Shown here: positions 8,483 to 17,972 of the stretch, piece by piece
Layout of the letters: each line of letters begins with the position of its first letter
Position numbering within the stretch: position 1 is the stretch's first letter
From: Kovacikia minuta CCNUW1
GTDB lineage: Bacteria; Cyanobacteriota; Cyanobacteriia; Leptolyngbyales; Leptolyngbyaceae
Assembly (NCBI RefSeq): GCF_020091585.1
Contig: NZ_CP083582.1
Span: forward strand, 1,364,001-1,428,000
Length of the DNA: 64,000 bases
Reading direction: 5' to 3'
The notes under the pieces: model-generated
The model's input: the letters and a program-made list of their open reading frames with translations, nothing else
Database searches by the model: none
Told to the model about the DNA's origin: nothing
Position numbers and translations under genes: made by a program

Positions 8483-9331
8483 ATGAACAAAAAAGCAGCA
8501 CAAATTTCTGTTCAGGCATGGGAATCAGATGGTATCTTGCTAGAGAAATATGCTTACACATCAGGTTCCGTAGAGCCGCTGCTCAGACATTCCCACGAAG
8601 AGTATCAGTTTGGTTTGAGTTTCAACTGTCAAGGTGAATATCACTATCGCGGCGTGTATTATTCCATCCCGACTGGAAGTTTGAGCGTGATCCATTCAGG
8701 TGAGGTACATGCGCCGAGCGATCGCACCTTCCTGACCGCACCTGCTCATTTTGCGATGATGCACGTCAAACCAACGTGGCTACATATGATTGCGGCTGAA
8801 ATGGCTGAGAAGCCTGCCAGCCTCCCCTTCTTCTCCACAGCATTTTTTACCGATGCAAAATTGAATCATTTGTTCCTAGCATTGCAAGCAGCAGCAGCTC
8901 AGGAAAATTCTAAGTTGCAGTACGATGCAGCCCTTTGGGACTTTCTCTCCTATTTGATTAGGCGCTATGCCTCAAATAGCCCTACTGTTCGTGCGTTGAA
9001 GTCAACTCGTTCGGCTATCACGCTTGCTTGTGACTATCTTCATGCTCACTACACCAGCGATATTTCTTTAGACACATTGGCAGCGATCGCCGGATTAAGT
9101 CGATTTCATTTCTGCCGCGTCTTTCGCAAAGAACTCGGCGTGTCTTGTAGTGCCTACCAAACCCAACTACGAATTGCTCAAGCCAAGAAGCTGTTAGTTC
9201 AAGGTTTCTCGATTACGAAGGTTGCTATCGAAACAGGTTTCTACGATCAGAGTCATTTTGGCTGGCACTTCAAACGTCACGTTGGGGTGGCCCCAGGAGC
9301 CTATGTCAGCAAAACAGCAATAATTTCCTAG
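8483..9331 (+). CDS. AraC-family transcriptional regulator (cassette 6)
   Basis: The N-terminal half is a cupin-like sensing domain (HSHEEYQFGLSFNCQGEYHYRG, HSGEVHAPSD). The C-terminal 100 residues hold the two AraC helix-turn-helix motifs (ISLDTLAAIAGLSRFHFCRVF and ITKVAIETGFYDQSHFGWHFKRH). It precedes a Tat-exported SDR and an aldo/keto reductase on the same strand and in the same cassette, and probably activates them in response to an aldehyde or quinone-like compound; the ligand is not evident. Confidence 0.85.
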   Translation: MNKKAAQISVQAWESDGILLEKYAYTSGSVEPLLRHSHEEYQFGLSFNCQGEYHYRGVYYSIPTGSLSVIHSGEVHAPSDRTFLTAPAHFAMMHVKPTWLHMIAAEMAEKPASLPFFSTAFFTDAKLNHLFLALQAAAAQENSKLQYDAALWDFLSYLIRRYASNSPTVRALKSTRSAITLACDYLHAHYTSDISLDTLAAIAGLSRFHFCRVFRKELGVSCSAYQTQLRIAQAKKLLVQGFSITKVAIETGFYDQSHFGWHFKRHVGVAPGAYVSKTAIIS

Positions 9332-9399
9332 ACTGATTAAAAGTATTTAGCATATCTTTTTACTGTTTATCGATTCTTGAGGAAGTCAGGTAAGGAATT

Positions 9400-10294
9400 A
9401 TGACAGAGATTAGTCGCCGTCAAATGCTTACGACTGGAGCGATTGGAGCCGCTGGATTTGCAACCGCAATGGCGATTCAAACGGCTCAAGCCAATACTCA
9501 AAATCCGCTTGAACCTCAAGTCATAGCGAATCCTAACGGTGGATTTGCGGGCAAAGTCGTCCTAATTACCGGAGCCACATCGGGTATTGGAGAAGCGACT
9601 GCGCGGGCGTTTGCGGTAGAGGGAGCGATCGTTCACTTTTGCGGACGACGGGAAGCATTGGGAGAACAAGTCGCCCAAAGTATTCAGGATGCAGGCGGAA
9701 AAGCTACCTATCAACGAGCCGATGTCCGGATTGAGGATGATGTAAAAGCGTTTGTGAATGGGTGTGTGAAGCAGTATGGACGTATTGATATCGCGTTTAA
9801 TAACGCTGGAATTGAAAGTTCTCCAAACACAATAGCCGATCGCTCTTTAGAAGATTGGATGAATGTGATGACGACGAATGCGACTGGGGTCTTTTTATCG
9901 ATGAAGTACGAGATTCCTTATATGTTGCGCCAGGGTGGCGGCAAGATTGTCAACAATGCTTCAGTCTCCGGTCATGTTGGATTTGCCACTATTGCGCCTT
10001 ATAGTGCCAGTAAACACGCCATTGTTTCACTCACAAAGGTTGCTGCGCTGGAATACTCAGATAAAAATATTCGTGTTAATGCGATCGCTCCAGGTGCAGT
10101 CGATACGCCAATGCTGCGACGTGCTTTAGCCGCATGGAATACAAACTTTGAAACCGTTTCACAAGAGTATCCCAATCAAGCGCATCGTGATGCCTGAAGA
10201 GATCGCCAGAAGCGTCATGTTCCTCTGCTCAGATGAGGCAAGCTGTATTACAGGTATGGATTTAGATGCAACAGGCGGTTATCTAACAAAGTAA
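9400..10294 (+). CDS. SDR oxidoreductase with Tat-type leader, frameshifted near the C terminus
   Basis: The N terminus SRRQMLTTGAIGAAGFATA looks like a twin-arginine signal. The SDR core follows: VLITGATSGIGEA, NNAG, catalytic Ser in NNASVSG, and YSASK. One reading frame stops at 10197, but the last 36 codons (IKRIVMPEEIARSVMF through LDATGGYLTK) continue in another frame to 10294. A single extra base near 10165 explains this and would give 297 residues. It may be a sequencing error or real inactivation. It lies 22 bases before the aldo/keto reductase. Confidence 0.78.
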
Positions 10295-10315
10295 GCCACA
10301 CAGGGAACAGTTCTT

Positions 10316-11359
10316 ATGCAATACACAACACTCGGTAAGACTGGCTTAGTTGTTTCGCGCCTCTCTTTTGGGGCAATGACCTTTGGTGAAGGTCAGCTTG
10401 TGCCTGGAGTCACCAACAGCATTGATCAGTCGATCGCTGATCGAATGGTAGGTCGCGTCACAGATGCTGGGATCAACCTGTTTGATACAGCCGATGCCTA
10501 CACCAATGGACAATCGGAAATCATGCTGGGCAAAGCTCTTGCCAATCGTCGAGATGAGGTGATCATTGCCACAAAAGCAGGTTTTCGATCTGGCAATGCC
10601 ATTACCGATACGGGGTCGTCTTATCGCCATATCATTATGGCAGCAGAAGCTAGCCTGAAGCGGTTAAACACGGACTATATTGATCTGTATCAGCTTCATA
10701 TTCCTGATCCGATCACGCCACTCGAAGAAACCTTGCGGGCTTTGGATGATCTGGTGCGGCAGGGCAAAGTCCGCTACATTGGCTATTCCAATTTTCCAGC
10801 GTGGAAAGCGGCAAAGATGGTGGGAATTCAAAACCACCACAGCTACGCTCCGTTTGTCGCGGCTCAAATGTATTACTCTTTGCTAGGACGAGATCTGGAA
10901 CATGAAGTTGTGCCATTTGTTGAAGATGCAGGCATTGGGGTGTTGGTATGGAGTCCTTTAGCAGGTGGCTTTTTGAGTGGCAAATATACCCGTGAGAACC
11001 CCACACCAGAAGGGGCGCGACTGAACGAGTTTAAGCTGCCACCGATTGATGTTGAACAGGGTTATGACGTAGTGGATGCAATCAAGCCAATTGCCCAAGC
11101 CCACAGTGCATCTCCGGCTCAGGTGGCGATCGCCTGGATTCTTACAAAACCTTTTATCACTTCAGTCATCGTTGGGGCAAATAAAATGCAGCAGCTTGAA
11201 GACAACTTGAAAGCCGCAGATCTCACGCTCTCTACTTCTGAGATTCAGCAACTAGATACCTTGACTGCCCCATCATCGCTCTATCCGGGCTGGATGCAAG
11301 CATTGGGTTGGGATGCCCAAGTGAAAGCAGCATTTGATTTAAACTTGAAAAATCGGTGA
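10316..11359 (+). CDS. aldo/keto reductase (cassette 6)
   Basis: This is a 347-residue (alpha/beta)8 barrel reductase with the AKR tetrad region: Asp and Tyr in DTADAYTNGQSE, Lys in IIATKAGF, His in LYQLHIPDP. The C-terminal cofactor loop is visible in SVIVGANKMQQLEDNL. It reduces aldehydes or ketones with NADPH; the closest resemblance is to YajO/Tas-type enzymes. It is the third gene after the AraC regulator and the last before attC6. Confidence 0.85.
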   Translation: MQYTTLGKTGLVVSRLSFGAMTFGEGQLVPGVTNSIDQSIADRMVGRVTDAGINLFDTADAYTNGQSEIMLGKALANRRDEVIIATKAGFRSGNAITDTGSSYRHIIMAAEASLKRLNTDYIDLYQLHIPDPITPLEETLRALDDLVRQGKVRYIGYSNFPAWKAAKMVGIQNHHSYAPFVAAQMYYSLLGRDLEHEVVPFVEDAGIGVLVWSPLAGGFLSGKYTRENPTPEGARLNEFKLPPIDVEQGYDVVDAIKPIAQAHSASPAQVAIAWILTKPFITSVIVGANKMQQLEDNLKAADLTLSTSEIQQLDTLTAPSSLYPGWMQALGWDAQVKAAFDLNLKNR

Positions 11360-11391
11360 AAGAGTTGGGAAAAATAGGGGCGATCGTAAGT

Positions 11392-11489
11392 GCCGCTAGC
11401 TAACAACACCCATGCACACCGACCACCGAAAGGTGATCGGTGATAATGCAGAGGTTATCTGCGGCGGGTGATGGGCACCGTTATACGGC
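11392..11489 (+). other. attC6 integron recombination site
   Basis: The left core is TAGCTAAC and the right box GTTATACGGC. The inner arms CCCATGCAC and GGTGATGGG pair with the extra G on the left arm. The inner sequence resembles attC4 and attC7. The left core complements GTTAGCTGGC of attC5. An ISKra4-like element begins within a few dozen bases of the right box. Confidence 0.82.
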
Positions 11490-11554
11490 TCAGTCTACTG
11501 TTTCTGATTGCGCTTCAAGTCTATCTGTTGGGCAATATAAGCAAGGGGAGCGTG

Positions 11555-11810
11555 TCACCTTCTTGAGAGAAAAAGGTGTTGAGGATCGAGAGAACCATTC
11601 AAATAAGCGCAGCGGTGGGCTAGAACTTGGGGTGCATGCTCTGGATTCCAACTGGCTCCCGATAACTGAATCCGACGGTCAATCTGTTTCACCCAAGATT
11701 CCACATCTCCAGAACCAATCGCACACAATCCTTCCGCTTGAAAATACTCATAATTGACAATGCGATGACGATGCTCCCGGAGATAGTTTTGAAAACACTT
11801 TGCCTGCTCT
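11555..11810 (-). pseudogene. ISKra4-family transposase, C-terminal piece
   Basis: Read on the minus strand, this stretch encodes EQAKCFQNYLREHRHRIV, EYFQAEGLCAIGSGDVESWV, KQIDRRIQLSGASW and VLAHRCAYLNG, the conserved C-terminal end of ISKra4-family transposases. It continues exactly from the N-terminal piece at 14728-15580 once the intervening IS21-like element and one copy of its 6-base target duplication are removed. No start codon is present, so it is not itself a gene. Confidence 0.8.
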
Positions 11811-12140
11811 TATCAGATGACAATGAGGGTAGCGGATAAGTGACAGCTACATAGCGGATTTAGAAGGGTGTGACCAGAATATAATGTATGGTTAAAAACT
11901 GGATTCGCCTTATTCCATACGCAATGTGAAATCTTGGGCAAATAGAAAATAATATTTTTCCGTAAACGGTTTTAGAAAGGGCTACAATATATATCTGCCA
12001 AGGATTTCAGAGGTTTTACATCAAATTTTAGTCACACCCATTTAGAACCCTGCTAAAACCGTGTTGGGTTGTTAGCTATCTGAATCAAAACCAGCAGTAG
12101 AAAAGACACTGGAGGATCACCTCATCAGGGAAAGCCTCTA

Positions 12141-13501
12141 ATGCCTGGAAAACTGATTGAAACTTATCAAGTCAGAGTGTACATGAATGCCCGAGAACTC
12201 GGTTTAACTCAAGCCGAAGCGGCTTATGTTGCCCAATTTTCAGAACGCAGTGGACAACGCATTGAATCTGGGGACTACCAACCAAACCGGGGAAAGGTGC
12301 GAGCGTGGCGAACGAGTGCCGACCCGTTAGCGGAGGTGTGGGAAAGTGAACTAGAGCCAATGCTGCGAGCGCAACCAAAGCTCAAACCGATGACACTGTT
12401 CGAATATCTGCAAACAAAATACCCTGGCAAGTACCCGCAGGTGCTGCGAACCCTACAGCGACGAGTGGCAACATGGAAAGCGCTGCATGGGTCAGCCCCA
12501 GAAGTGATGTTTGAGTTGCGGCATGAACCAGGGAGGCTGGGATTTTCCGACTTCACCGAGTTAAAGGGGATTGAGATCACCCTCAATGGTCAGCCGTTTG
12601 AGCATTTAATCTATCACTATCGTCTGGGATACAGTGGCTGGCAATATGCCCAAATTATCCAAGGTGGGGAGAGTTTCATTGCGCTCTCCGAAGGCTTACA
12701 AAATGCTCTGTTTGCCTGTGGAGGTGCGCCAAAGCAGCACCGTACCGATAGTTTGAGTGCCGCCTATCGAAACCTGGGGGGTGTTCGGAACAAACCCTTA
12801 ACGCGGTTGTATGACGATCTGTGCCACCACTATCGGATGCAACCGACGCGAAACAACACCAGCATTGCCCATGAGAATGGGTCGATTGAGTCTCCCCATG
12901 GACACTTGAAGAATCGCATTGAGCAAGCCTTGCTGCTGCGCGGGAGTTATGAGTTCAGCAGCATTGCCGAGTATCAAGCCTTGATTAACCAGGCGGTCGA
13001 TAGACTTAACGCCCAGCACACCGAGAAGATTGAGGCTGAAAAAGCCTATTTGCAACCCTTGCCCCAAGGACGGGTCGCCGATTACGAAATCCTCACCGCC
13101 CGTGTGAGTTGCCACAGCACGATTGATGTGCGCTGTGTGTTGTATACCGTGCCTGCCCGACTGATTGGACGGCAACTTGAACTCCATCTATATCATGACC
13201 GGATTGTCGGGTATTTACATCGCCAGCAGGTGGTGGAGTTGCCTCGCATTCGAACCAGTGGCACAGGCAAACGACGTGCTCGGTGTATCAACTACCGACA
13301 TGTGGCTGAAGGACTCAGGCGCAAGCCCGAGCATTCTTGTACTGCACCTGGCAACAGGACTTACTGCCCAATGAGCAATGGCAACACCTGTGGCAACAGA
13401 TGAAAACGCAGTTTGACCTCGATACCGCCGCTGTCCTGATGGTTGAAAGCTTGTATATTGCGGCTGCCGATGACAAAGAATCTCAGGTTGCCGAATACTG
13501 A
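12141..13501 (+). pseudogene. istA: IstA-like transposase (element A), frameshifted
   Basis: An integrase-type DDE transposase with N-terminal helix-turn-helix (LGLTQAEAAYVAQFSERSGQRI), catalytic Asp in LGFSDFTELKG, second Asp in QHRTDSLSAAYRN and Glu in ENGSIESPHG. Near 13330 a C run is one base shorter (AAGCCCGAG) than in copy B (AAGCCCCGAG), so the frame changes after GLRRKP and stops at 13403. With the base restored the protein would have 453 residues and end at 13501. Both copies share an in-frame TGA there, earlier than in the related element at 16056. Confidence 0.82.
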
Positions 13502-13616
13502 CATCACCATCTGCAAACCAATACTCTGACGCTTTCAGCCTTGCAGCAACACTTTGGATTGCTCAAACCCATCCACCTGCCTCCCCTGCATCCTCCCCAA
13601 CCGGATCTCGCCTCCT

Positions 13617-14426
13617 ATGACCAACTCCTGTCCCCCACCGCCCCAACCCAGCCCTTACCAAAGCCTAAGTCTACACCTCAAGCAATTGCACCTCTCCCAC
13701 ATGCTGGTTCATTGGGAAACCCTCGAGGCTCAGGCGATGCAGGAGAGTTGGTCCTACGCGCAGTTCTTGCTGGCTCTTTGCGAATTGGAGGCTCAGCGTC
13801 GCTGGAGTGCTCGCCTGCAAAGAGCCTTAAGCCAAGCCCAACTGCCAAACGCAAAAACCCTTTCCAACTTTGACTTTTCCTGGTGTCCAAAATTCAATCC
13901 TGCCCCCTTAATGCAACTGGCAGACGATTCTACCTGGCTCACACGGGCGGAGAATCTGTTGCTCTTTGGCAGCAGTGGCGTGGGAAAAACGCATTTGGCT
14001 GCAGGTGTAGCTCGTCGCATGGTGGAGTTTGGTAAACGCGTCAAGTTCTGCTCCGCCATCGCCCTGGTGCAACATCTGCAGCACTCAAAACTGCAATTGC
14101 AACTGCAATCCACCCTCAAAAAGCTCGACCGCTTTGACTTGCTAGTACTCGATGACCTGGGCTATGTCAAAAAGTCAGAAGCCGAAACCTCGGTTCTATT
14201 TGAACTCATTGCCCATCGGTATGAGCGTAAGAGCTTACTGATTACGGCTAATCAACCCTTCAGTCAGTGGGATGCCATCTTTTCCGATTCCATGATGACC
14301 GTTGCAGCCGTAGACCGATTAGTTCATCATGCCCTCATTGTCGAGATTCAAGCCGATAGTTATCGTAAGCAAGCAGCGGTGGCCAAGTCAGTAGATTCCA
14401 ACAAACCAGCAGCAAATCCTCAATAA
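13617..14426 (+). CDS. istB: IstB-like ATPase (element A)
   Basis: This AAA+ helper of IS21-type transposition has Walker A GSSGVGKT, Walker B LLVLDDLGYV, and the IstB C-terminal pattern LLITANQPFSQWDAIF, DRLVHHA. ATG 13617 gives MTNSCPPPP; an upstream in-frame ATG at 13554 would add 21 residues of no recognised character. The homologous helper in the next IS element starts at the equivalent ATG. Confidence 0.85.
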   Translation: MTNSCPPPPQPSPYQSLSLHLKQLHLSHMLVHWETLEAQAMQESWSYAQFLLALCELEAQRRWSARLQRALSQAQLPNAKTLSNFDFSWCPKFNPAPLMQLADDSTWLTRAENLLLFGSSGVGKTHLAAGVARRMVEFGKRVKFCSAIALVQHLQHSKLQLQLQSTLKKLDRFDLLVLDDLGYVKKSEAETSVLFELIAHRYERKSLLITANQPFSQWDAIFSDSMMTVAAVDRLVHHALIVEIQADSYRKQAAVAKSVDSNKPAANPQ

Positions 14427-14439
14427 CCTTTGCCGATCC

Positions 14440-14565
14440 TAGTTGTCGTTGCGATCTTAGTTGTCACTTTGATCCGACTTGTCATTTCGATCTGGCTTGT
14501 CATTTCGATCTGGCTTGTCATTTCGTTCTTGACTGTCACTTCGATCTCAAGTGTCGTTCTGCGTC
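14440..14565 (+). repeat. direct repeats in the right end of IS21-like element A
   Basis: About six tandem units of 18-19 bases have the core TTGTCATTTCGATCTGGC; two units are identical and the outer ones degenerate. They lie between the IstB stop and the terminal inverted repeat. Arrays of this kind in IS21 and Tn7-like ends are transposase-binding sites. They are too short and too close together to be a CRISPR. Confidence 0.75.
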
Positions 14566-14727
14566 AATGAATCCTTACTCGTTTATCCCTACATCAAGTA
14601 TTGAATCTAGAAATGATTGAATCATGGCTTTTATTTCTGTGTATTTATGATGCTAAATGGGGTCTTTGCGATCCTATAAATCCGCCAAGTAGCTGTCATT
14701 TCTCAAAAAGGTAGTTGACATTTGACA

Positions 14728-15580
14728 TGCTCTAGAGCACAATCCTCAAATACCGCAATGGCTGCATCTACTTGCCCACGCCAAAGCAGTTGACGGGCTT
14801 GAGCATGACGTTGCAACGACCCACCCACTTTGTGCAGATTTTCCATCAGATGATACCAATCGAGAATCTCAATGCGCTGGTCATCTTCGACGAGTTGGCT
14901 CAGCAGATTCCAAATGCCCGGATGTCCATCCCCGATGCAGTACAAGGGGGATTGTAACGGTTGGTCTTGCACCCAATTGACCAATGCCGCATTGTCCTGA
15001 AACCACGCCATGCCGATGCCATCGGTGTCCAACCGGACCGCTTTGTATTGCTTCCACTCGGATGGTTCGCCCTTGGGCGTGACAAAGCGCATTTGTCCAC
15101 CGTCCAAACTGACTTGATTGACCGCATCCGTCAGTTGCACTGTGGGGTGGGCAAACGACTGACGTTGCACCAGGCGTTGCTGAGTTTTCGGACTCACCCG
15201 CACTCCGGTTAAAAGGGCCACATCTTCTGTGGCATGAGCATAGGACACATTCGCACTGATTCTCAAACAACACATCTCCAGATAGGGACTCAATTGACTC
15301 CCTTTGCTCACTCCCAATTGATTGGCTTGTTCGCTGGTCAGTGGCAGCGTTCCTAAAATGCTTTTTAGCTGTCGCGGGTACCCTTCGGTTGTGCCCGTAA
15401 CTGTTTCGATAAAAAAACGCCCATCTCGGGTGTTACGTGCTTCTGAATCTGCTCGCGCACCGCTGCTTCGATTTCTCCCAAGTTGGTCATGGGCGTTTGA
15501 CTAGCGTCAGCATCTTTGTACAGCAGTTTGGCAAGTTCGCGAACATGATACGCAACGGCTTGTTCTTCTTCCGGTGTCAT
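14728..15580 (-). pseudogene. ISKra4-family transposase, N-terminal piece, interrupted and frameshifted
   Basis: The minus strand encodes MTPEEEQAVAYHVRELAKLL, then in a second frame TEGYPRQLKSILGTLPLTSEQ, VSLDGGQMRF (catalytic Asp) and YHLMENLHKVGG. The two frames meet at a run of seven T (15411-15417); one extra T, or a -1 slip, joins them. The 3' end is cut by IS21-like element A and continues at 11810-11555. The transposase is therefore broken. Confidence 0.82.
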
Positions 15581-15678
15581 GACCCATTATCCAGCAATTG
15601 AGGACTCCTCCATTCTGATTTTTCTACTCAGAAAGTGACATGCTCCCATAAGCAAGTTGTTGAATCTTACAAATTTGC

Positions 15679-16056
15679 ATGGCAAGTCGAGGTGTTCATT
15701 TTGCGTTGACTAATTTCCAAGCTCAGGCTGTACTCGCAGCCCAAAATGATGCTGAGCTAATGTCAGTCATTGAAGAAATTGAAGAGAGATGGAACGAGGA
15801 GTACCTTGCACAGTCTGACAAAGCCTGGAATGCAATTCACCGTTGCTTAACAGATGGTAGCTTACTCTACGAGAGCGGACAGTATCCACTCAATCATTGC
15901 ATTTGTGGCGGTCAACAACTTTATAGTGGAGAGGATTACACTGTTTCCTTTGTTTCTGCGGTGCAAGTAAAAGATGTTGCGGCTGCACTTAGTAAAATCA
16001 ATCATCATTGGATGCAAGAACGGTACTTTACCATTTATGGCGCGACAATTATCTAG
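15679..16056 (+). pseudogene. DUF1877 (YfbM-like) protein, 3' truncated (cassette 7 cargo)
   Basis: The 125 residues (MASRGVHFALTNFQAQAV, WNAIHRCLTDGSL, YPLNHCICGGQQLY, MQERYFTI) match DUF1877, a small cytoplasmic family of unknown role. The family normally continues for about 35 residues with a Glu-Asp-Phe and Trp/Phe-rich helix that is absent here; the frame ends a few codons into foreign sequence at the left end of IS21-like element C. As the first non-IS gene after attC6 it is probably what remains of cassette 7. Confidence 0.72.
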
Positions 16057-16110
16057 ACCGAGTGACGATTACATTGCCCACCCCAGAGTTGCAAAGTAAG
16101 AGATCACTTT

Positions 16111-16153
16111 TTCATTTATAAACCGGATCAGGTTCATTTATAAACCGGATCAG
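16111..16153 (+). repeat. two direct repeats in the left end of element C
   Basis: Two identical 21-base units (core CATTTATAAACCGGATCAG) are separated by one base. They lie between the left tip and the IstA start and probably are transposase-binding sites. Confidence 0.7.
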
Positions 16154-16244
16154 ATTGCATCGCTTAGTTCAGCAATTGTGATCAACCGAAAGTTTCAAAG
16201 AAAAGACACTAGGAGATGTCCCAACAGCAATTCGAGACGTCCTA

Positions 16245-17972
16245 GTGCCCGCAGCAATAAAATATCAACAGGTCCAACTGTACATGAACGCGAAGAAAAA
16301 GGGGCATTCCCAACAAACCTCGGCAGCCAAAGCGGGAATTTCACCGCGCACGGCTCGGCGGATCGAAAGTGGTACCCATCGACCGCAACGACGACGACCG
16401 AGAGATTGGCAGACTCGTGCTGACCCGCTTGATGGGCACTGGGAAGCCGACTTACTGCCGCTGCTGGAACGGGAACCTCGGATTGAACCCATCACGTTGT
16501 TTGAAACGCTCCAGGAGTTATATCCCGGACAGTACGATGACAAGCTCAGAACGGTTCAGCGGCGAGTGGAACGCTGGAAAGCCAAGCATGGCAAGCCGAA
16601 AGAAGTGATGTTCAAAATCCAGCATAACCCTGGAGAACTTGGGCTCTCTGACTTTACGCACCTCAAAGGGGTGCGTGTCATGGTGAAGGGACAACCGTTT
16701 CAGCACATTTTGTATCACTACCGGCTTGCTTTTAGCGGTTGGCAATATGTGCAGGTAATCCAGGGTGGAGAGAGCTTTGTGGGCTTGTCCCAAGGCTTAC
16801 AGAATGCGCTGTTTGCCTGTGGGGGAGTGCCTCGACAACATCGGACCGATAGTCTCAGTGCGGCCTATCGCAATACTGGAGGACGCAATCCCCAATTGAC
16901 GCAGATGTATGCCGCAATTTGTGACCACTACCGAGTGCAACCGACTCGAAACAATTCCGGTGTCGCCCATGAGAATGGCAGTATTGAAAGCTCACATGGC
17001 TACTTCAAATGCCGCTTGTGTCAGGCTTTGTACCGTCGAGGCAGCTTTGATTTTGAGAGCGTTGCTCACTATCAAGCGTTCATCGAATCGGTGATTGCGA
17101 AACTCAATGCCAAGTGCCAGCAGAAATTTGCACTCGAACAAATGACGCTGCAAAGCTTACCGCACTATCGCACGGCCGATTATGAAGTGCTCAGCAGTCG
17201 CGTCAGTGCCCACAGTACCATCAGTGTGCGCTGCATCCTTTACAGTGTGCCGTCTCGCCTGATTGGGCAGCACCTGACGCTCCATCTCTATCATGACCGG
17301 ATCGTGGGCTTTGTGGGCAGCACCGAAGTCGTCGAACTACCTCGAATCCATGTGCATGGCAGTGCCGCGGTTCGACGCGCACGCTGCATCAACTATCGTC
17401 ATGTCGTCGAAAGCTTACGCCGCAAGCCGAGAGCCTTTCTCTATTGCCAGTGGCAAGAGGACTTGCTACCAGATGCGGACTGGCGTGAGCTTTGGCAACA
17501 GATGAAACGCGGTGCTGAGCCTGATACGGCGGCGCGTTGGATGGTTGAAGCGCTCTATATCGCCGCCACTCAAGACCGAGAAGTCGAAGTGGCGAACTAT
17601 CTCAAAACCGAACTAGCCGCTGGCACCTTCACCCTCCATCGTCTCCAACACCAATTCAACCGCATGCAAACCTTACCGATACCCGACGTTGCCTCCGTGC
17701 AGCACGAACTCTCCAGCTATGACCAACTCTTCCAGCAATCTCCAGCCCCCGTCGAGCCCGCATCAGTCCCTGACGAGCGTGCTCAAACGCCTCAAACTCG
17801 GCCACTTCCTGTCCGACTGGCAAGCGGTCGAACATCAAGCCACCCAGGAGAACTGGAGCTACGCTCAATTCCTGTTGGCACTGGCAGAAGGGGAAGCGAA
17901 CCGGCGCGACCAAGCTCGCATTGCCCGCGCGCTCAAAGAAGCGCAATTGCCCTACGGAAAATCCTGGTCTAA
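16245..17972 (+). CDS. istA: IstA-like transposase (element C)
   Basis: This intact integrase-type transposase starts at GTG 16245 (VPAAIKYQQVQLYMN). It shows the helix-turn-helix SQQTSAAKAGISPRTARRIE, catalytic Asp in LGLSDFTHLKG, Asp in QHRTDSLSAAYRN and Glu in ENGSIESSHG. It reads past the usual C-terminal SSYDQLFQQSP into the IstB gene and overlaps it by about 250 bases. That 80-residue extension is proline/arginine-rich and may be read-through after loss of a stop. Confidence 0.85.
   Translation: MPAAIKYQQVQLYMNAKKKGHSQQTSAAKAGISPRTARRIESGTHRPQRRRPRDWQTRADPLDGHWEADLLPLLEREPRIEPITLFETLQELYPGQYDDKLRTVQRRVERWKAKHGKPKEVMFKIQHNPGELGLSDFTHLKGVRVMVKGQPFQHILYHYRLAFSGWQYVQVIQGGESFVGLSQGLQNALFACGGVPRQHRTDSLSAAYRNTGGRNPQLTQMYAAICDHYRVQPTRNNSGVAHENGSIESSHGYFKCRLCQALYRRGSFDFESVAHYQAFIESVIAKLNAKCQQKFALEQMTLQSLPHYRTADYEVLSSRVSAHSTISVRCILYSVPSRLIGQHLTLHLYHDRIVGFVGSTEVVELPRIHVHGSAAVRRARCINYRHVVESLRRKPRAFLYCQWQEDLLPDADWRELWQQMKRGAEPDTAARWMVEALYIAATQDREVEVANYLKTELAAGTFTLHRLQHQFNRMQTLPIPDVASVQHELSSYDQLFQQSPAPVEPASVPDERAQTPQTRPLPVRLASGRTSSHPGELELRSIPVGTGRRGSEPARPSSHCPRAQRSAIALRKILV

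Larger units (their letters stand above)
11811..14727 (+). mobile_element. IS21-like element A (2917 bp) inserted in an ISKra4-like element
   Basis: The ends are related inverted repeats, TATCAGATGACAATG on the left and TGTCAAATGTCAAC read inwards from the right; both continue to a shared GACAGCTAC-like block. A 6-base duplication TGCTCT flanks the element (11805-11810 and 14728-14733), and the ISKra4 reading frame is restored when it is removed. It carries an IstA-like integrase-type transposase and an IstB-like ATPase. The left 330 bases and right 300 bases are non-coding ends. Confidence 0.88.

Noticed and set aside
361-11489. attC-like sequences as ordinary intergenic palindromic repeats
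   Set aside because: Their outer boxes differ from site to site but complement those of the neighbouring site, and all have the extra base in the same arm; plain repeats would not show this.
11440-11757. 105-codon frame on the plus strand
   Set aside because: It begins inside attC6 and is antisense to the ISKra4 transposase tail, which has clear family motifs.
14440-14565. short direct repeats as a possible CRISPR array
   Set aside because: Units of 18-19 bases follow each other with no spacers and sit inside an IS end; no cas genes are near.
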